Origin: a virus
DNA: 32,639 bases
Direction: 5' to 3' (one strand)
Virus record (IMG/VR): IMGVR_UViG_3300035698_025021
Coordinates: 1-32,639 of that record
Shown here in pieces: positions 18,549 through 26,486 of the stretch. The position numbers and the translations under genes are program-made. Every line of letters begins with the position of its first letter. Within the stretch, counting starts at the first letter, position 1. The notes beneath the pieces are model-generated. The model saw nothing but the letters and a program-made list of their open reading frames with translations. It was not told where the DNA came from and did not search any database.

Positions 18549-18631
18549 TTTTTGTTCCCATTTTTTGTTGTTGTTGGTGGTGGTGTTCTTGCCCATGAGT
18601 AAATTATACCGCACTCTGCGGCACATGTCAA
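18545..18631 (-). repeat. Promoter/operator/leader cassette, copy 1 (partner 17534-17620)
   Basis: This is the first copy of the 87-base cassette. The A/C-rich leader has little capacity to fold, leaving the RBS open. Confidence 0.85.
18603..18631 (-). promoter_or_regulatory. Near-consensus leftward promoter with palindromic operator (class B), copy 1
   Basis: Minus strand: TTGACA, 17-base spacer, TATAAT, both hexamers perfect. The spacer holds CCGCA-GAG-TGCGG (18609-18621). This is the strongest promoter in the window. Its -35 is 13 bases from the -35 of the late rightward promoter. Confidence 0.88.
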
Positions 18632-18644
18632 GAACTTTTTTATC

Positions 18645-18673
18645 TTGATCGCGCTCCATTACTAGGGTATAAT
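18645..18673 (+). promoter_or_regulatory. Rightward promoter of the late operon
   Basis: TTGATC, a 17-base spacer and TATAAT (18668-18673). Transcription would begin near 18680, about 80 bases before the first late gene. The leader has no obvious gene beyond an 8-codon frame at 18722. Confidence 0.8.
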
Positions 18674-18760
18674 GGTGTATGGGCTTAAACCAAGATTTTC
18701 CAGAGGAAACAGTGAGTCTTTATGAAAAATAGGAAATTTGATCGCTGAGAGGAGTGAGTG

Positions 18761-19126
18761 ATGGGATCAGTTTCTATTTGGCTTGTGATTTTGTTGAGCT
18801 TGGGAGCCGCCTTGGCTGTATTCTCGTTGACAATTGATAAGTATGACCGCGCGTGGCTTATAATGCTTTTTTTAATATTGGTGGCACTTGGACTCACTGC
18901 ATTCACGCTAGGGGCACGGAGACCTCCCCTGAAAGTAGAAATAGAATCAACTGAAGAGGCAGAGGTCACTGTGTCCGTTGATGATTATCTCCAAGTCACC
19001 ACAGACCTCGTTATTTCCAGGTTGCAGGTGCAGCATATGTACCAGATGATAGATCGCCTCTCTAAAGTGGTTAATGCGCGGGCTCAGAGGGAGGCTCAGA
19101 GGGAGGAGCAAAGAGATGGAGAGTGA
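18761..19126 (+). CDS. Two-TM membrane protein at the head of the late operon (121 aa)
   Basis: ATG 18761 follows GAGAGGAG at seven-base spacing. Two hydrophobic segments (SIWLVILLSLGAALAVFSL and AWLIMLFLILVALGLTAFTL) are joined by a short DKYDR loop. A hydrophilic C-terminal half with a coiled-coil end follows (YQMIDRLSKVVNARAQREAQ). Size and topology fit a class II holin, but position before terminase and a long tail leave other roles open. Confidence 0.68.
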   Translation: MGSVSIWLVILLSLGAALAVFSLTIDKYDRAWLIMLFLILVALGLTAFTLGARRPPLKVEIESTEEAEVTVSVDDYLQVTTDLVISRLQVQHMYQMIDRLSKVVNARAQREAQREEQRDGE

Positions 19127-19175
19127 GTTATGTTTTTTATTGGAAGAAGCAGGGGAAATAGGGTAGGATAGCTAC

Positions 19176-19676
19176 ATGGAAAATAATAAGACGATAGGGC
19201 GACCTGGTGATTACACTGACTGTGAGTTAAAGGACACGCCAGCCCCAGCCACTTCAGTAGTTTCAGACCATCTAGACCTTGTTGTCCCTGGGTTTGAAAA
19301 TTTGACAGAAAGGCAAAAGCTGTTCCTGAAGACTTTGTGGAAAAAGGGGCCTAATATAAGTGTGGTGTGTGCTGCGATTAGAATCTCTCGTCAGACGTAT
19401 TACGACTGGAAAAAGGATCGGCCAGAGTTTGCGGCAGCTCTTATCCTTCATGAGGAGTCTCTTGTTGATTTTGCTGAGGGCAAGTTGCTATATAATATCG
19501 GTATTCATGACCAACGGGCAATAGAATTTTACTTAAAGAATAGAAGCAGCGGGAAGTACAAAGACACTCGCGACATCAACATGGGCGGCCAGCAAGATAA
19601 TCCATTTCAAATAACGATAAACAAGGCCGCTGGCGGCTCTGGATCGACTGGAGAGAGCAAGAGTGTTGAAATCTAA
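19176..19676 (+). CDS. terS: Terminase small subunit (166 aa)
   Basis: The region LTERQKLFLKTLWKKGPNIS, VVCAAIRISRQTYYDWKKDR and FAEGKLLYNIG matches phage small terminases of the HTH type, in which the helix-turn-helix (about 62-85) recognises the packaging site. It continues with AIEFYLKNR, KYKDTRDINMGG and a Gly/Ser tail. It lies 21 bases upstream of the large subunit gene, the usual order. The ATG has a weak GGATAG-type RBS. Confidence 0.85.
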   Translation: MENNKTIGRPGDYTDCELKDTPAPATSVVSDHLDLVVPGFENLTERQKLFLKTLWKKGPNISVVCAAIRISRQTYYDWKKDRPEFAAALILHEESLVDFAEGKLLYNIGIHDQRAIEFYLKNRSSGKYKDTRDINMGGQQDNPFQITINKAAGGSGSTGESKSVEI

Positions 19677-19697
19677 GATTTTAATCTATAATTAAAT

Positions 19698-21146
19698 ATG
19701 CAAAAAAACTCTTTAACGGTTGATCTAACTCCTCGACAAACCGAGGCGTGGGATGTTCTTACAAGCGTGGATCAGTGGGAAATGGACACTCCACGGGGCA
19801 AGGAGCTTGTTTATATCAAGAGAGAGGTTTTGTATGGCGGGGCAAAGGGCGGCGGCAAGTCCTTTTTATTCTGCTTATGGGCGTTTACCTGGACGAAGTT
19901 TCTTATCGGCTTATTGGGCATTAAAAATGTTGCGTATCCGGTGCCATTGGGGTTTATTGGTCGCAAGCACGCAAAAGACTTTAACGAAACAACCCTTGTT
20001 ACTTTCAAAAAAATCATCCCAGCACACTTGTTCAAAATAAACCAACAAAAGCAGCACATAACAATAATGGACGTGGCAATTATTGAATACGGGGGGCTTG
20101 ATCATAGCGATACCGTAAATAAATTTAATTCAGCAGAGCTTGCATTTGTTGGCCTTGATCAGGCTGAAGAAACTGAGAAAAAAGATATCGCCGTAATGGA
20201 GGGATCGCTGCGATTAAAGTACAATGGCATCGCTCCGCCATACAAAACGCTGTATACCGCGAATCCGGCTGAGTGCTGGCTGAAAGATGATTTTGTCTTA
20301 AAGGGGCGGAAGGATACAAAGGGGACTAAACGGTCATATATTCCGGCCCTTCCACGAGACAACGAGCACTTGCCGCATGACTACATTGAAACCTTAGAAA
20401 GCGCCTTTGGATATGACAAGAAGCTCTTAGCTGCATATCTTGATGGAGATTGGGACGCAATCCAATGCGACATGATTGTAATTACGCTAAACATGCTGGC
20501 GGCCGTAAAGGAGAAGGTGCAGGTAACAATGAGCGAGAAGCGTTACGGTGCAATGGATCCGTCGCTAGGAGGCGATGAATGTGTTCTGATGGGGTTCAAA
20601 AATTACAAGATTATTGACACTCGCATTTTGCATTTAAAAGATCCACGGAAAATAGTCGGTGAGGCCATTGAATTTTGTCACAAGAACAGATTGACGCATC
20701 TAGTGGTAGATACTAACCAAGTCGGGGCACCAATGGCGAGTTGGATAGAAGACAACTCTGACATTGAGGTGATCCCTTTTGTTGCGCAGGCCACAAGCGA
20801 AATTGACAAGGCGCGATTTCGCGACTTAACGACGGCGGCGGCATGGTATACCCGGGAAAAGCTATTTGATTTAGAACTAGATTATGTTGATTGTGAGGAA
20901 ACCCGTAGACAGTTAGCAGGATTTCGATATAATGTAATTGATAGTAGTGGGAAGATTAGTTTGGAGGTTCGTGATCGTACCCGTGAGCGGCTCGGCAAGA
21001 TAGACCGGGCAATTACGTATTTTCAGGGGATTTGGGGCAGCCAGTTTGTTCCAACAATTGATGCTAATCATACGATAAACGACTATGAATATGAGGAGGC
21101 CCAATATGAAATACAGTCTCGATCAAATGGTGGCTTCGGGGGGTAA
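19698..21146 (+). CDS. terL: Terminase large subunit, packaging ATPase-nuclease (482 aa)
   Basis: GGAKGGGKS (47-55) is the Walker A, here with a Lys and an extra Gly compared with the common GGARGGGKS style. LAFVGLDQAEE (148-158) is the Walker B with catalytic Glu. The C-terminal nuclease has GAMDPSLGGDE (Asp287) and HLVVDTNQVG (Asp338), the acidic residues of the RNase H fold. Length is normal. It pumps DNA into the prohead through the portal encoded next, six bases downstream. Both enzyme halves look intact. Confidence 0.94.
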   Translation: MQKNSLTVDLTPRQTEAWDVLTSVDQWEMDTPRGKELVYIKREVLYGGAKGGGKSFLFCLWAFTWTKFLIGLLGIKNVAYPVPLGFIGRKHAKDFNETTLVTFKKIIPAHLFKINQQKQHITIMDVAIIEYGGLDHSDTVNKFNSAELAFVGLDQAEETEKKDIAVMEGSLRLKYNGIAPPYKTLYTANPAECWLKDDFVLKGRKDTKGTKRSYIPALPRDNEHLPHDYIETLESAFGYDKKLLAAYLDGDWDAIQCDMIVITLNMLAAVKEKVQVTMSEKRYGAMDPSLGGDECVLMGFKNYKIIDTRILHLKDPRKIVGEAIEFCHKNRLTHLVVDTNQVGAPMASWIEDNSDIEVIPFVAQATSEIDKARFRDLTTAAAWYTREKLFDLELDYVDCEETRRQLAGFRYNVIDSSGKISLEVRDRTRERLGKIDRAITYFQGIWGSQFVPTIDANHTINDYEYEEAQYEIQSRSNGGFGG

Positions 21147-21151
21147 TCTGA

Positions 21152-23302
21152 ATGGAAAAACTTGAATTTGAAAAAGAAAAGCTTCCAAAGGCAAAAGGGA
21201 TTACTGAGACGTTGGAACTCCCTTCATATAAGACAAAGCTAACGCTTAGCGACGACCAAAAAGAACGTCTACTTAAGGAGTTGTCTGCGGAAAAGGAGGA
21301 AATCCTTCGCCAAATTAGTGATAATAATTTAAAAGATAAATATGAAATTGCAGAGGCTCAGTATGATAGGGTTTATCTTGAAAATCCCGCAACTGACTTT
21401 ACCCTATATGATCCAATGACAACGGAAAAAGTTGATGAGGTGCAAGGCACTATTATTGATCTGTTATTCCCAGATACAGGGCGTGTTTTTTCAATAAAGA
21501 ACCGGACGGGATCCTCTAAAGATGGGGTTGCCGAAGCAAAAGAAGAGTTTCTTGATCAAAAGATCGATGAAAAGATTCCGTTAAGGAAGGCTACAGAAAA
21601 AGCGGTGCTTAGCGCGGTGCTCAAGGGTGACGGAATTCTTAAGTTTTCTCACCGGATTGTTGTTGAAAACAAGAGACGGGAAGAGTTTTATCGGGGCAGA
21701 AAGGCGCGGGCAAGCCTTTTGACTCCAGGAGAAACCATTGAGCATCTTGATGGCGTAAATTCTTTTGATGAGAAGTATAAAGAAGCTCTTCTCGAGGCAG
21801 AGCGCGTAGGTGATACCGCTCTAGCTAAAACTCTCATCGGATATAGTAGAACGCTTAATGAGGGAACTGATTTAAAGCTGGTTGTTGAGTATAAGGACAT
21901 CGTTTACAATGATCCTTATGTGACGAGTGTTCCTATTGAGAATTTTCTTGTTCGCTCAGATGTCGATGGATATGAAGGGCTATGCTCTACAAGATTGATT
22001 TGTGAAGAAAAAAAATACACTTATTGGGAGTTGAAACACCAAGAGGAGATAGGTGAGTTTTATGATATTGACGAAGTTATTGGCCATGGCGATACGGACA
22101 CTACCGATGGCGACTTGTCAGCTGAAACCAAGGATTACACGGTCTTTGAGAATGTATTTCTATGCAAAATAAAAGAAACAGATAGCGAGTTTCAAAAGAT
22201 AGTATTATGGGTTGAGAAAGAGTCTGAAAAAATAATCGGGTCTCAACTCTACCCATGGCATAGCCTGCGATGTTACTACCTGCCACTGTATTGCAAGGAG
22301 CGCGGCGATCTTTTTTATCATGCGAATTATGCGATTTCATCTGAATTGACAATGCTAAATGTATTCAAGAATGCAATGACGAACATGATTTTGCAGGCTT
22401 ATATGCAAGCGATTACAGTGACCCCTATCGCCCCAAAGAATTCAAGCATCATTCGGCAGTTTTTGGGGCATCGGTTTTCATTGGGGCTCCCTCTGATTAA
22501 AGACAAGCCCGATGACAATATTGATTTTCTATCAAACCATATAAGACCGCCAGATGTTGGCTCTGGTCTTGCGCTAATGGCGACTATCGACCGGCGTGCT
22601 GAGGACGTTTCCGGAGTTTCAGCGTTGCTATCTGGCAGGGAAAGCCCAATTGACCCCTCAGCTCCTGCGACGAAAACGCTGGCATTAATGGGGCAGAGTG
22701 CAAAGAAGCTTAAGCGGTATATAAAAACACTTTCAACTAATTTTAATAAGATTCCGGAGATCATTTTTGCAATTTACGCTCAAATGGCCGGTGAAGGAAT
22801 TGAGTATACGCCAAAGGCAAAAGACACGGGCATTGATCGTAGAGTATTAACCTCTGGCGATTTTTCATCGTCCGTTGTTCTTGAGTCGCAGGCATACGCA
22901 TTTGATGTTGACAAGCTGAATCTTAAACGCGAGCTTGTCGCACTTTATTCATTTTTGAGGCAGGAGCCAATTCTAGCGAAGAATCCGGAGGCCGTGAATA
23001 ACTTGTTAAGAATGATTGTGACGGTCTGGTCGCCGCTGGTAGAGAACCACATAAATGACCTGCTCCCGTCACCCGCAGAGATGGATCAGAAAATTATGCA
23101 GACAATCACACAGGGAACGCTAATGTATCTTGAGGGGAAACTGCAAGAAAGCCAGTTAGGTGTTCCAATAAAATTCGATGCGGATGAATTGGTATCTTCG
23201 GTTAGAACCCTGGTTTCAGATATGGGAACAAATCCGTCAGATGAGGAAATAAAGGCCAGAGAACAGGCTGCAGAACAAAGGGAGCCCGCAACGAATGTTT
23301 AA
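21152..23302 (+). CDS. Portal protein, large podovirus-like form (716 aa)
   Basis: ATG 21152 follows GGGGGG about eight bases upstream. The N-terminal segment is charged and helical (LTLSDDQKERLLKELSAEKE). The core has AVLKGDGILKFSH, PIENFLVRSD, FYHANYAISSELTMLNVFKN and GRESPIDPSAPATKTLALMG, patterns I associate with large portals of phages with short or simple tails. The end is acidic and helical. The portal is the dodecameric gate for DNA and the docking site of terminase. The size, near that of P22 (725 aa), suggests a long barrel. Confidence 0.88.
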   Translation: MEKLEFEKEKLPKAKGITETLELPSYKTKLTLSDDQKERLLKELSAEKEEILRQISDNNLKDKYEIAEAQYDRVYLENPATDFTLYDPMTTEKVDEVQGTIIDLLFPDTGRVFSIKNRTGSSKDGVAEAKEEFLDQKIDEKIPLRKATEKAVLSAVLKGDGILKFSHRIVVENKRREEFYRGRKARASLLTPGETIEHLDGVNSFDEKYKEALLEAERVGDTALAKTLIGYSRTLNEGTDLKLVVEYKDIVYNDPYVTSVPIENFLVRSDVDGYEGLCSTRLICEEKKYTYWELKHQEEIGEFYDIDEVIGHGDTDTTDGDLSAETKDYTVFENVFLCKIKETDSEFQKIVLWVEKESEKIIGSQLYPWHSLRCYYLPLYCKERGDLFYHANYAISSELTMLNVFKNAMTNMILQAYMQAITVTPIAPKNSSIIRQFLGHRFSLGLPLIKDKPDDNIDFLSNHIRPPDVGSGLALMATIDRRAEDVSGVSALLSGRESPIDPSAPATKTLALMGQSAKKLKRYIKTLSTNFNKIPEIIFAIYAQMAGEGIEYTPKAKDTGIDRRVLTSGDFSSSVVLESQAYAFDVDKLNLKRELVALYSFLRQEPILAKNPEAVNNLLRMIVTVWSPLVENHINDLLPSPAEMDQKIMQTITQGTLMYLEGKLQESQLGVPIKFDADELVSSVRTLVSDMGTNPSDEEIKAREQAAEQREPATNV

Positions 23303-23609
23303 AAATAAGGTGAAATACCAGCAATCGACCCAGGGGGCTGAGGACGTAATGTCCCAGGCCGCAAGAGATTTGGTTTCGTCAAATAATTACAAAAGCTTTA
23401 AGTCGCAGTTTGACGATTTTAAGGACTTAATGTTAATTGCGATGATGAAACATCAGTCGATTAGCAATGAGGAACGCTTAAGGTTCCTCGAGGCATGTCT
23501 TGTAAAGGTCGGTCTATATTATGAAATTTTTGAACAGGTTGACAATTTTGATTTAACGACGAAAGTTTTCGATTTCATTGACAATGCGAAAAACCCGGAG
23601 CGAGTGTAA
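23295..23609 (+). CDS. Hypothetical helical protein (104 aa)
   Basis: It overlaps the portal stop by eight bases. The protein is helical and polar, with MSQAARDLVSSNNYKSFKSQ, MKHQSISNEERLRFLEACLV and a C-terminal acidic helix. It could be a small morphogenesis factor or head-assembly accessory. It ends directly at the start of the next gene (TAATG). Confidence 0.72.
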   Translation: MFKNKVKYQQSTQGAEDVMSQAARDLVSSNNYKSFKSQFDDFKDLMLIAMMKHQSISNEERLRFLEACLVKVGLYYEIFEQVDNFDLTTKVFDFIDNAKNPERV

Positions 23610-23989
23610 TGCTTGATACCCCTGTTGATTTTTTTCCAGATGCACCACCGCTGGTTGGAGATCTCGCAGACAACCCAAGTAAGGATAACATAACTTTAAT
23701 GCGTCAGGGAATTCTTGCACATGGACTTTTTCGCACAAAAAAAGAGCTTGGGGGCATGCCTAACAAAAGGGCTGCCAAGGGTGAGATTGTCGTGATTCGA
23801 GATTTTTTTGCGGATGGCGACCCGCACGGTGTGATGTCTTTTAGTTTAAAATGCCACTATTGTAATTTAATAGACCTTGTTTCGGTGCCTTGCGACCGAG
23901 TGGCGATTGCAAACGCATTAGAGGATATAATAATGCTCTGCCAACAGGCCAAGGTGCCGAACGAGGAGACTATTCTTAATGGGAAATGA
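23609..23989 (+). CDS. Hypothetical protein with CHYC motif (126 aa)
   Basis: An N-terminal Pro/Asp-rich part is followed by GEIVVIRDFFADGDPHGVMS. A CHYC pair lies at about residue 82 and two more Cys further on, which could make a small zinc site. It has no known family. It is coupled to its neighbours (TAATG at the start, 11-base overlap at the end). Confidence 0.7.
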   Translation: MLDTPVDFFPDAPPLVGDLADNPSKDNITLMRQGILAHGLFRTKKELGGMPNKRAAKGEIVVIRDFFADGDPHGVMSFSLKCHYCNLIDLVSVPCDRVAIANALEDIIMLCQQAKVPNEETILNGK

Positions 23990-24221
23990 CTCCGAATTAA
24001 AGAGCATTATAAATGATTTGGAACGGCTTGGGTTTGAACTTAGTCGTCTTTCTTTTGTTTTTGATAAGGATAGCAAACGCGTTGTAAAAGTTATTAAGCA
24101 CAAATGGACTGATGGTGGAACGATTGAGAAGCTTAAGCTAGTAAACGGAAGGCGGGAAATCCATTATAATAATAGTAAAATTGCAGGAGTTGAAGAAGTT
24201 TGTTACACTAGTGTAGATTAG
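23979..24221 (+). CDS. Small hypothetical protein (80 aa)
   Basis: It has an alpha helix (ELKSIINDLERLGFELSRLS) followed by beta strands (VVKVIKHKWTDGGTIEKLKL) and a short end. It has a small alpha/beta layout with no recognised family. It is the last gene before the terminator at 24263-24302. Confidence 0.65.
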   Translation: MGNDSELKSIINDLERLGFELSRLSFVFDKDSKRVVKVIKHKWTDGGTIEKLKLVNGRREIHYNNSKIAGVEEVCYTSVD

Positions 24222-24262
24222 AGTTTAATACCAGAAGATTTTCGCGCTAACTAAGAAAATAG

Positions 24263-24302
24263 AAGCCGATAGATGAAGAAATTCGTCTATCGGCTTTTTT
24301 TT
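24263..24302 (+). terminator. Intrinsic terminator between portal and scaffold genes
   Basis: An 11-bp perfect stem (AAGCCGATAGA 24263-24273 with TCTATCGGCTT 24286-24296) has a 12-base loop and an eight-T run (24295-24302). The RBS of the next gene begins three bases later, so the scaffold/capsid genes depend on read-through, processing or an unseen promoter. Confidence 0.85.
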
Positions 24303-24313
24303 ATGGAGAAACG

Positions 24314-24763
24314 ATGGATTCTGATAAAAAGGATGCCCCAGAACCGACGACCCCGAAGGTCTCAATGGGTAGGGTTCGGTATGATCCAGATAAGCCGTTA
24401 AAGGTCGAACAAGGATATCAGTATGTTGAGGATCAGTTTTCTGGGCCTCGTGAGAAAATAACCACTCAAGCAATAAAAGATAGTGGGCAGCTCATCGATA
24501 CCTCGAAGGAGAATACGTCAAAAGCACTGCTTTATTGGGCGGAAAAGACATTTGAGGTTGGCGGGTTTACGCGAGATGAGCTGGTATTGATGCAGGGGTT
24601 TATTCTAGGCGCGACACCTGCGTATCTTTTTTCCTGTTTCGGGCATATGCTTTCGGCTAAAACTCCGCAAGCGTTAAAAGATAAAGAGACGTATTTAATT
24701 AAAAAGATGCAGGCGGGGATTGCCAATGTGCAAGCAACGCAGGTCGGCGCAGGAAATGCGTAA
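24314..24763 (+). CDS. Hypothetical structural-region protein (149 aa)
   Basis: ATG 24314 follows GGAGAAACG. After a Lys/Pro-rich N-terminus comes a helical body with one weakly hydrophobic stretch (LMQGFILGATPAYLFSCFGH) and a polar end (QATQVGAGNA). It precedes the scaffold gene by about 40 bases. Similar small genes before scaffolds include head-completion or assembly factors, but no match is recognised. Confidence 0.68.
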   Translation: MDSDKKDAPEPTTPKVSMGRVRYDPDKPLKVEQGYQYVEDQFSGPREKITTQAIKDSGQLIDTSKENTSKALLYWAEKTFEVGGFTRDELVLMQGFILGATPAYLFSCFGHMLSAKTPQALKDKETYLIKKMQAGIANVQATQVGAGNA

Positions 24764-24805
24764 CAGAGACAGCCACCGAAAGATGGAACTCAAAAGGAGA
24801 GATTC

Positions 24806-25942
24806 ATGCCAGAAGTAGAAACAGTTTTAGACCCAGAAGTGTCAACCGGAGATGATTATTTAAAGTTATTCGAGAGCCAAGCTGCCGAAACAGAGAAAGC
24901 AAAGAAGCTTGATGCTGAGCCAATAGTTGAAGAGGCCGACGGGGAAGAGGAAGAGGAATCAGGGTCGGACGATGGGGGTGAAGATGGCAGTGGTGATGAA
25001 GAAGAAGACCCCGGCGAAGGCGATGTGACTAAAGATTCAGTGGCGAAGGATGAAGATGAAAAGACAGAGGGAGATGACGAGGAATCTGGCGAGGGTGACC
25101 GTTACAAGATAGAGGAATACGCCAAAGAAATCGCTAACAAAGAGAATATCTCTATTGAGAAAGCAACTGAAGAGGCTGAAAAAGATTTTAATATCGCGAA
25201 GCAGCATAATTATGATGCCGTAAAGATTGCGAAAGACTACCGGCATTTGCAGAAGGTCTCCAGCAAGAACCAGGAAGCAAACAACCTATTGCAAAAGCAA
25301 ATTAAGGATATCGGAAAAGAGCCTGATGTTCAATTTTCAGAAGAAGGAATTGTTTCCGGCGACAAAATATATCGGAAAGAAGATGTTGTCTCAGAGTATA
25401 GAAAGCAAAACCCTGACTTGACTGAGGACCTTGAAGATTCCAAAGTTTGGCAATTGGCAAAAAACGCAACAAAAGATCTTTTTGTGCAGGAAAGTCAAAG
25501 ACAGGCTCGAGAACTCATGGACAATGCGAAAGATATTCGGGGGCAAATCCTCAATGAAATTCCAGAGGAATTCCAAAAAGACAAAGATTACATTTCAAAG
25601 ATAGTAAATAACATCCCAGAGTCTCAAATTGTTTATTCAGCCGAGAGCCCAAAGGATCAATTAAGCGGGGTTCTAACCTGGGTAAAGGGGTCTAAGTATG
25701 ACGAAGATATTAAGGCAGCAAGAGAGCTTTCATATAAACGAGGAAAAGAAGACGCAAAGATTTTAGGAGTGAGGAAGCCCAGCAGCGAGGGATCCCCAGG
25801 GCCTAAATCAAAAACAAGTTACGGAGCAAAACTTTCAGATGAAGAAAAGAAAGAAGCTCTACACACTTACGGGCAGTATTTTGATAAAGCTGCCGGAGCC
25901 TACAAGGCTTATTATGAATCAATTAAGGTAAATAATGTTTAA
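24806..25942 (+). CDS. Scaffolding protein (378 aa)
   Basis: A very acidic low-complexity N-terminal third (Glu/Asp/Gly runs, about 40-100) is followed by a long helical middle (YAKEIANKENISIEKATEEA, VKIAKDYRHLQKVSSKNQEA) and a basic C-terminus (SYKRGKEDAKILGVRKP). A basic helical tail that binds the capsid and an acidic rod are typical of phage scaffolds, and the place just before decoration and capsid genes fits. RBS AAAAGGAGAG precedes ATG 24806. Confidence 0.82.
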   Translation: MPEVETVLDPEVSTGDDYLKLFESQAAETEKAKKLDAEPIVEEADGEEEEESGSDDGGEDGSGDEEEDPGEGDVTKDSVAKDEDEKTEGDDEESGEGDRYKIEEYAKEIANKENISIEKATEEAEKDFNIAKQHNYDAVKIAKDYRHLQKVSSKNQEANNLLQKQIKDIGKEPDVQFSEEGIVSGDKIYRKEDVVSEYRKQNPDLTEDLEDSKVWQLAKNATKDLFVQESQRQARELMDNAKDIRGQILNEIPEEFQKDKDYISKIVNNIPESQIVYSAESPKDQLSGVLTWVKGSKYDEDIKAARELSYKRGKEDAKILGVRKPSSEGSPGPKSKTSYGAKLSDEEKKEALHTYGQYFDKAAGAYKAYYESIKVNNV

Positions 25943-25962
25943 TAAAATTAAGGAGAAGTTTA

Positions 25963-26454
25963 ATGGCTGAACTTGTATTTCATTGCATAAATTCAGAACA
26001 ACGGGGAATTGTCCCGGGGCTTGGTGTTAGTGCCAACGCTGTTTTTAAATCTCAATCTGGGCGATTTGTTTTTAATGATGGTGGATATCTCTCACTAGTA
26101 ACGGATGGAACGGCCTCAATTCTTGGCTGGGCTATTACTGGTGATTTAACGGCGGGATCTACTGATGGCGACAACAAGCTTGCGGTAATTACCGATACTG
26201 ACGCTATTTTCATGTGTCCATTTATTTATGATGGGTCATCCTATACTGCGAACTATTCTGACGCACTCCTTGGTAAAACTTGTGATGTTGTTGTAGTAAG
26301 CAATGTTCAGTATATGAATTTGACTGAATCGGATGAGGATACCGTGATGATTGTTGGTGGAAAAGCCGCGACGGCAACTGCTGCCGGGATTAATGACGGG
26401 TACGTTCTTGTAAAAATGGTTGCAGCAAAACAGATACTTGGTGGTGTTGCTTAA
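25963..26454 (+). CDS. Candidate head decoration protein (163 aa)
   Basis: The protein is rich in Gly, Ala, Val and Thr with many short beta segments (GRFVFNDGGYLSLVTDGTAS, CDVVVVSNVQYMNL) and few helices. It fits a small trimeric decoration or cement protein encoded directly upstream of the capsid gene. RBS AAGGAG precedes ATG 25963. The downstream spacer contains a TTAA repeat (26451-26469). Family match not certain. Confidence 0.68.
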   Translation: MAELVFHCINSEQRGIVPGLGVSANAVFKSQSGRFVFNDGGYLSLVTDGTASILGWAITGDLTAGSTDGDNKLAVITDTDAIFMCPFIYDGSSYTANYSDALLGKTCDVVVVSNVQYMNLTESDEDTVMIVGGKAATATAAGINDGYVLVKMVAAKQILGGVA

Positions 26455-26469
26455 TTAATTAATTAATTT
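26451..26469 (+). repeat. TTAA tetranucleotide repeat before the capsid gene
   Basis: TTAA is repeated four and a half times, ending in a T-rich stretch, directly after the decoration gene stop and 18 bases before the capsid ATG. It may be an AT-rich spacer that keeps the RBS (GGAGGG) unpaired. Confidence 0.6.
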
Positions 26470-26486
26470 ATATGGAGGGCTAATCT

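Noticed and set aside
24205-24214. Palindrome ACACTAGTGT
   Set aside because: It is short and at the end of a coding region, with no second copy nearby. It probably has no function by itself.
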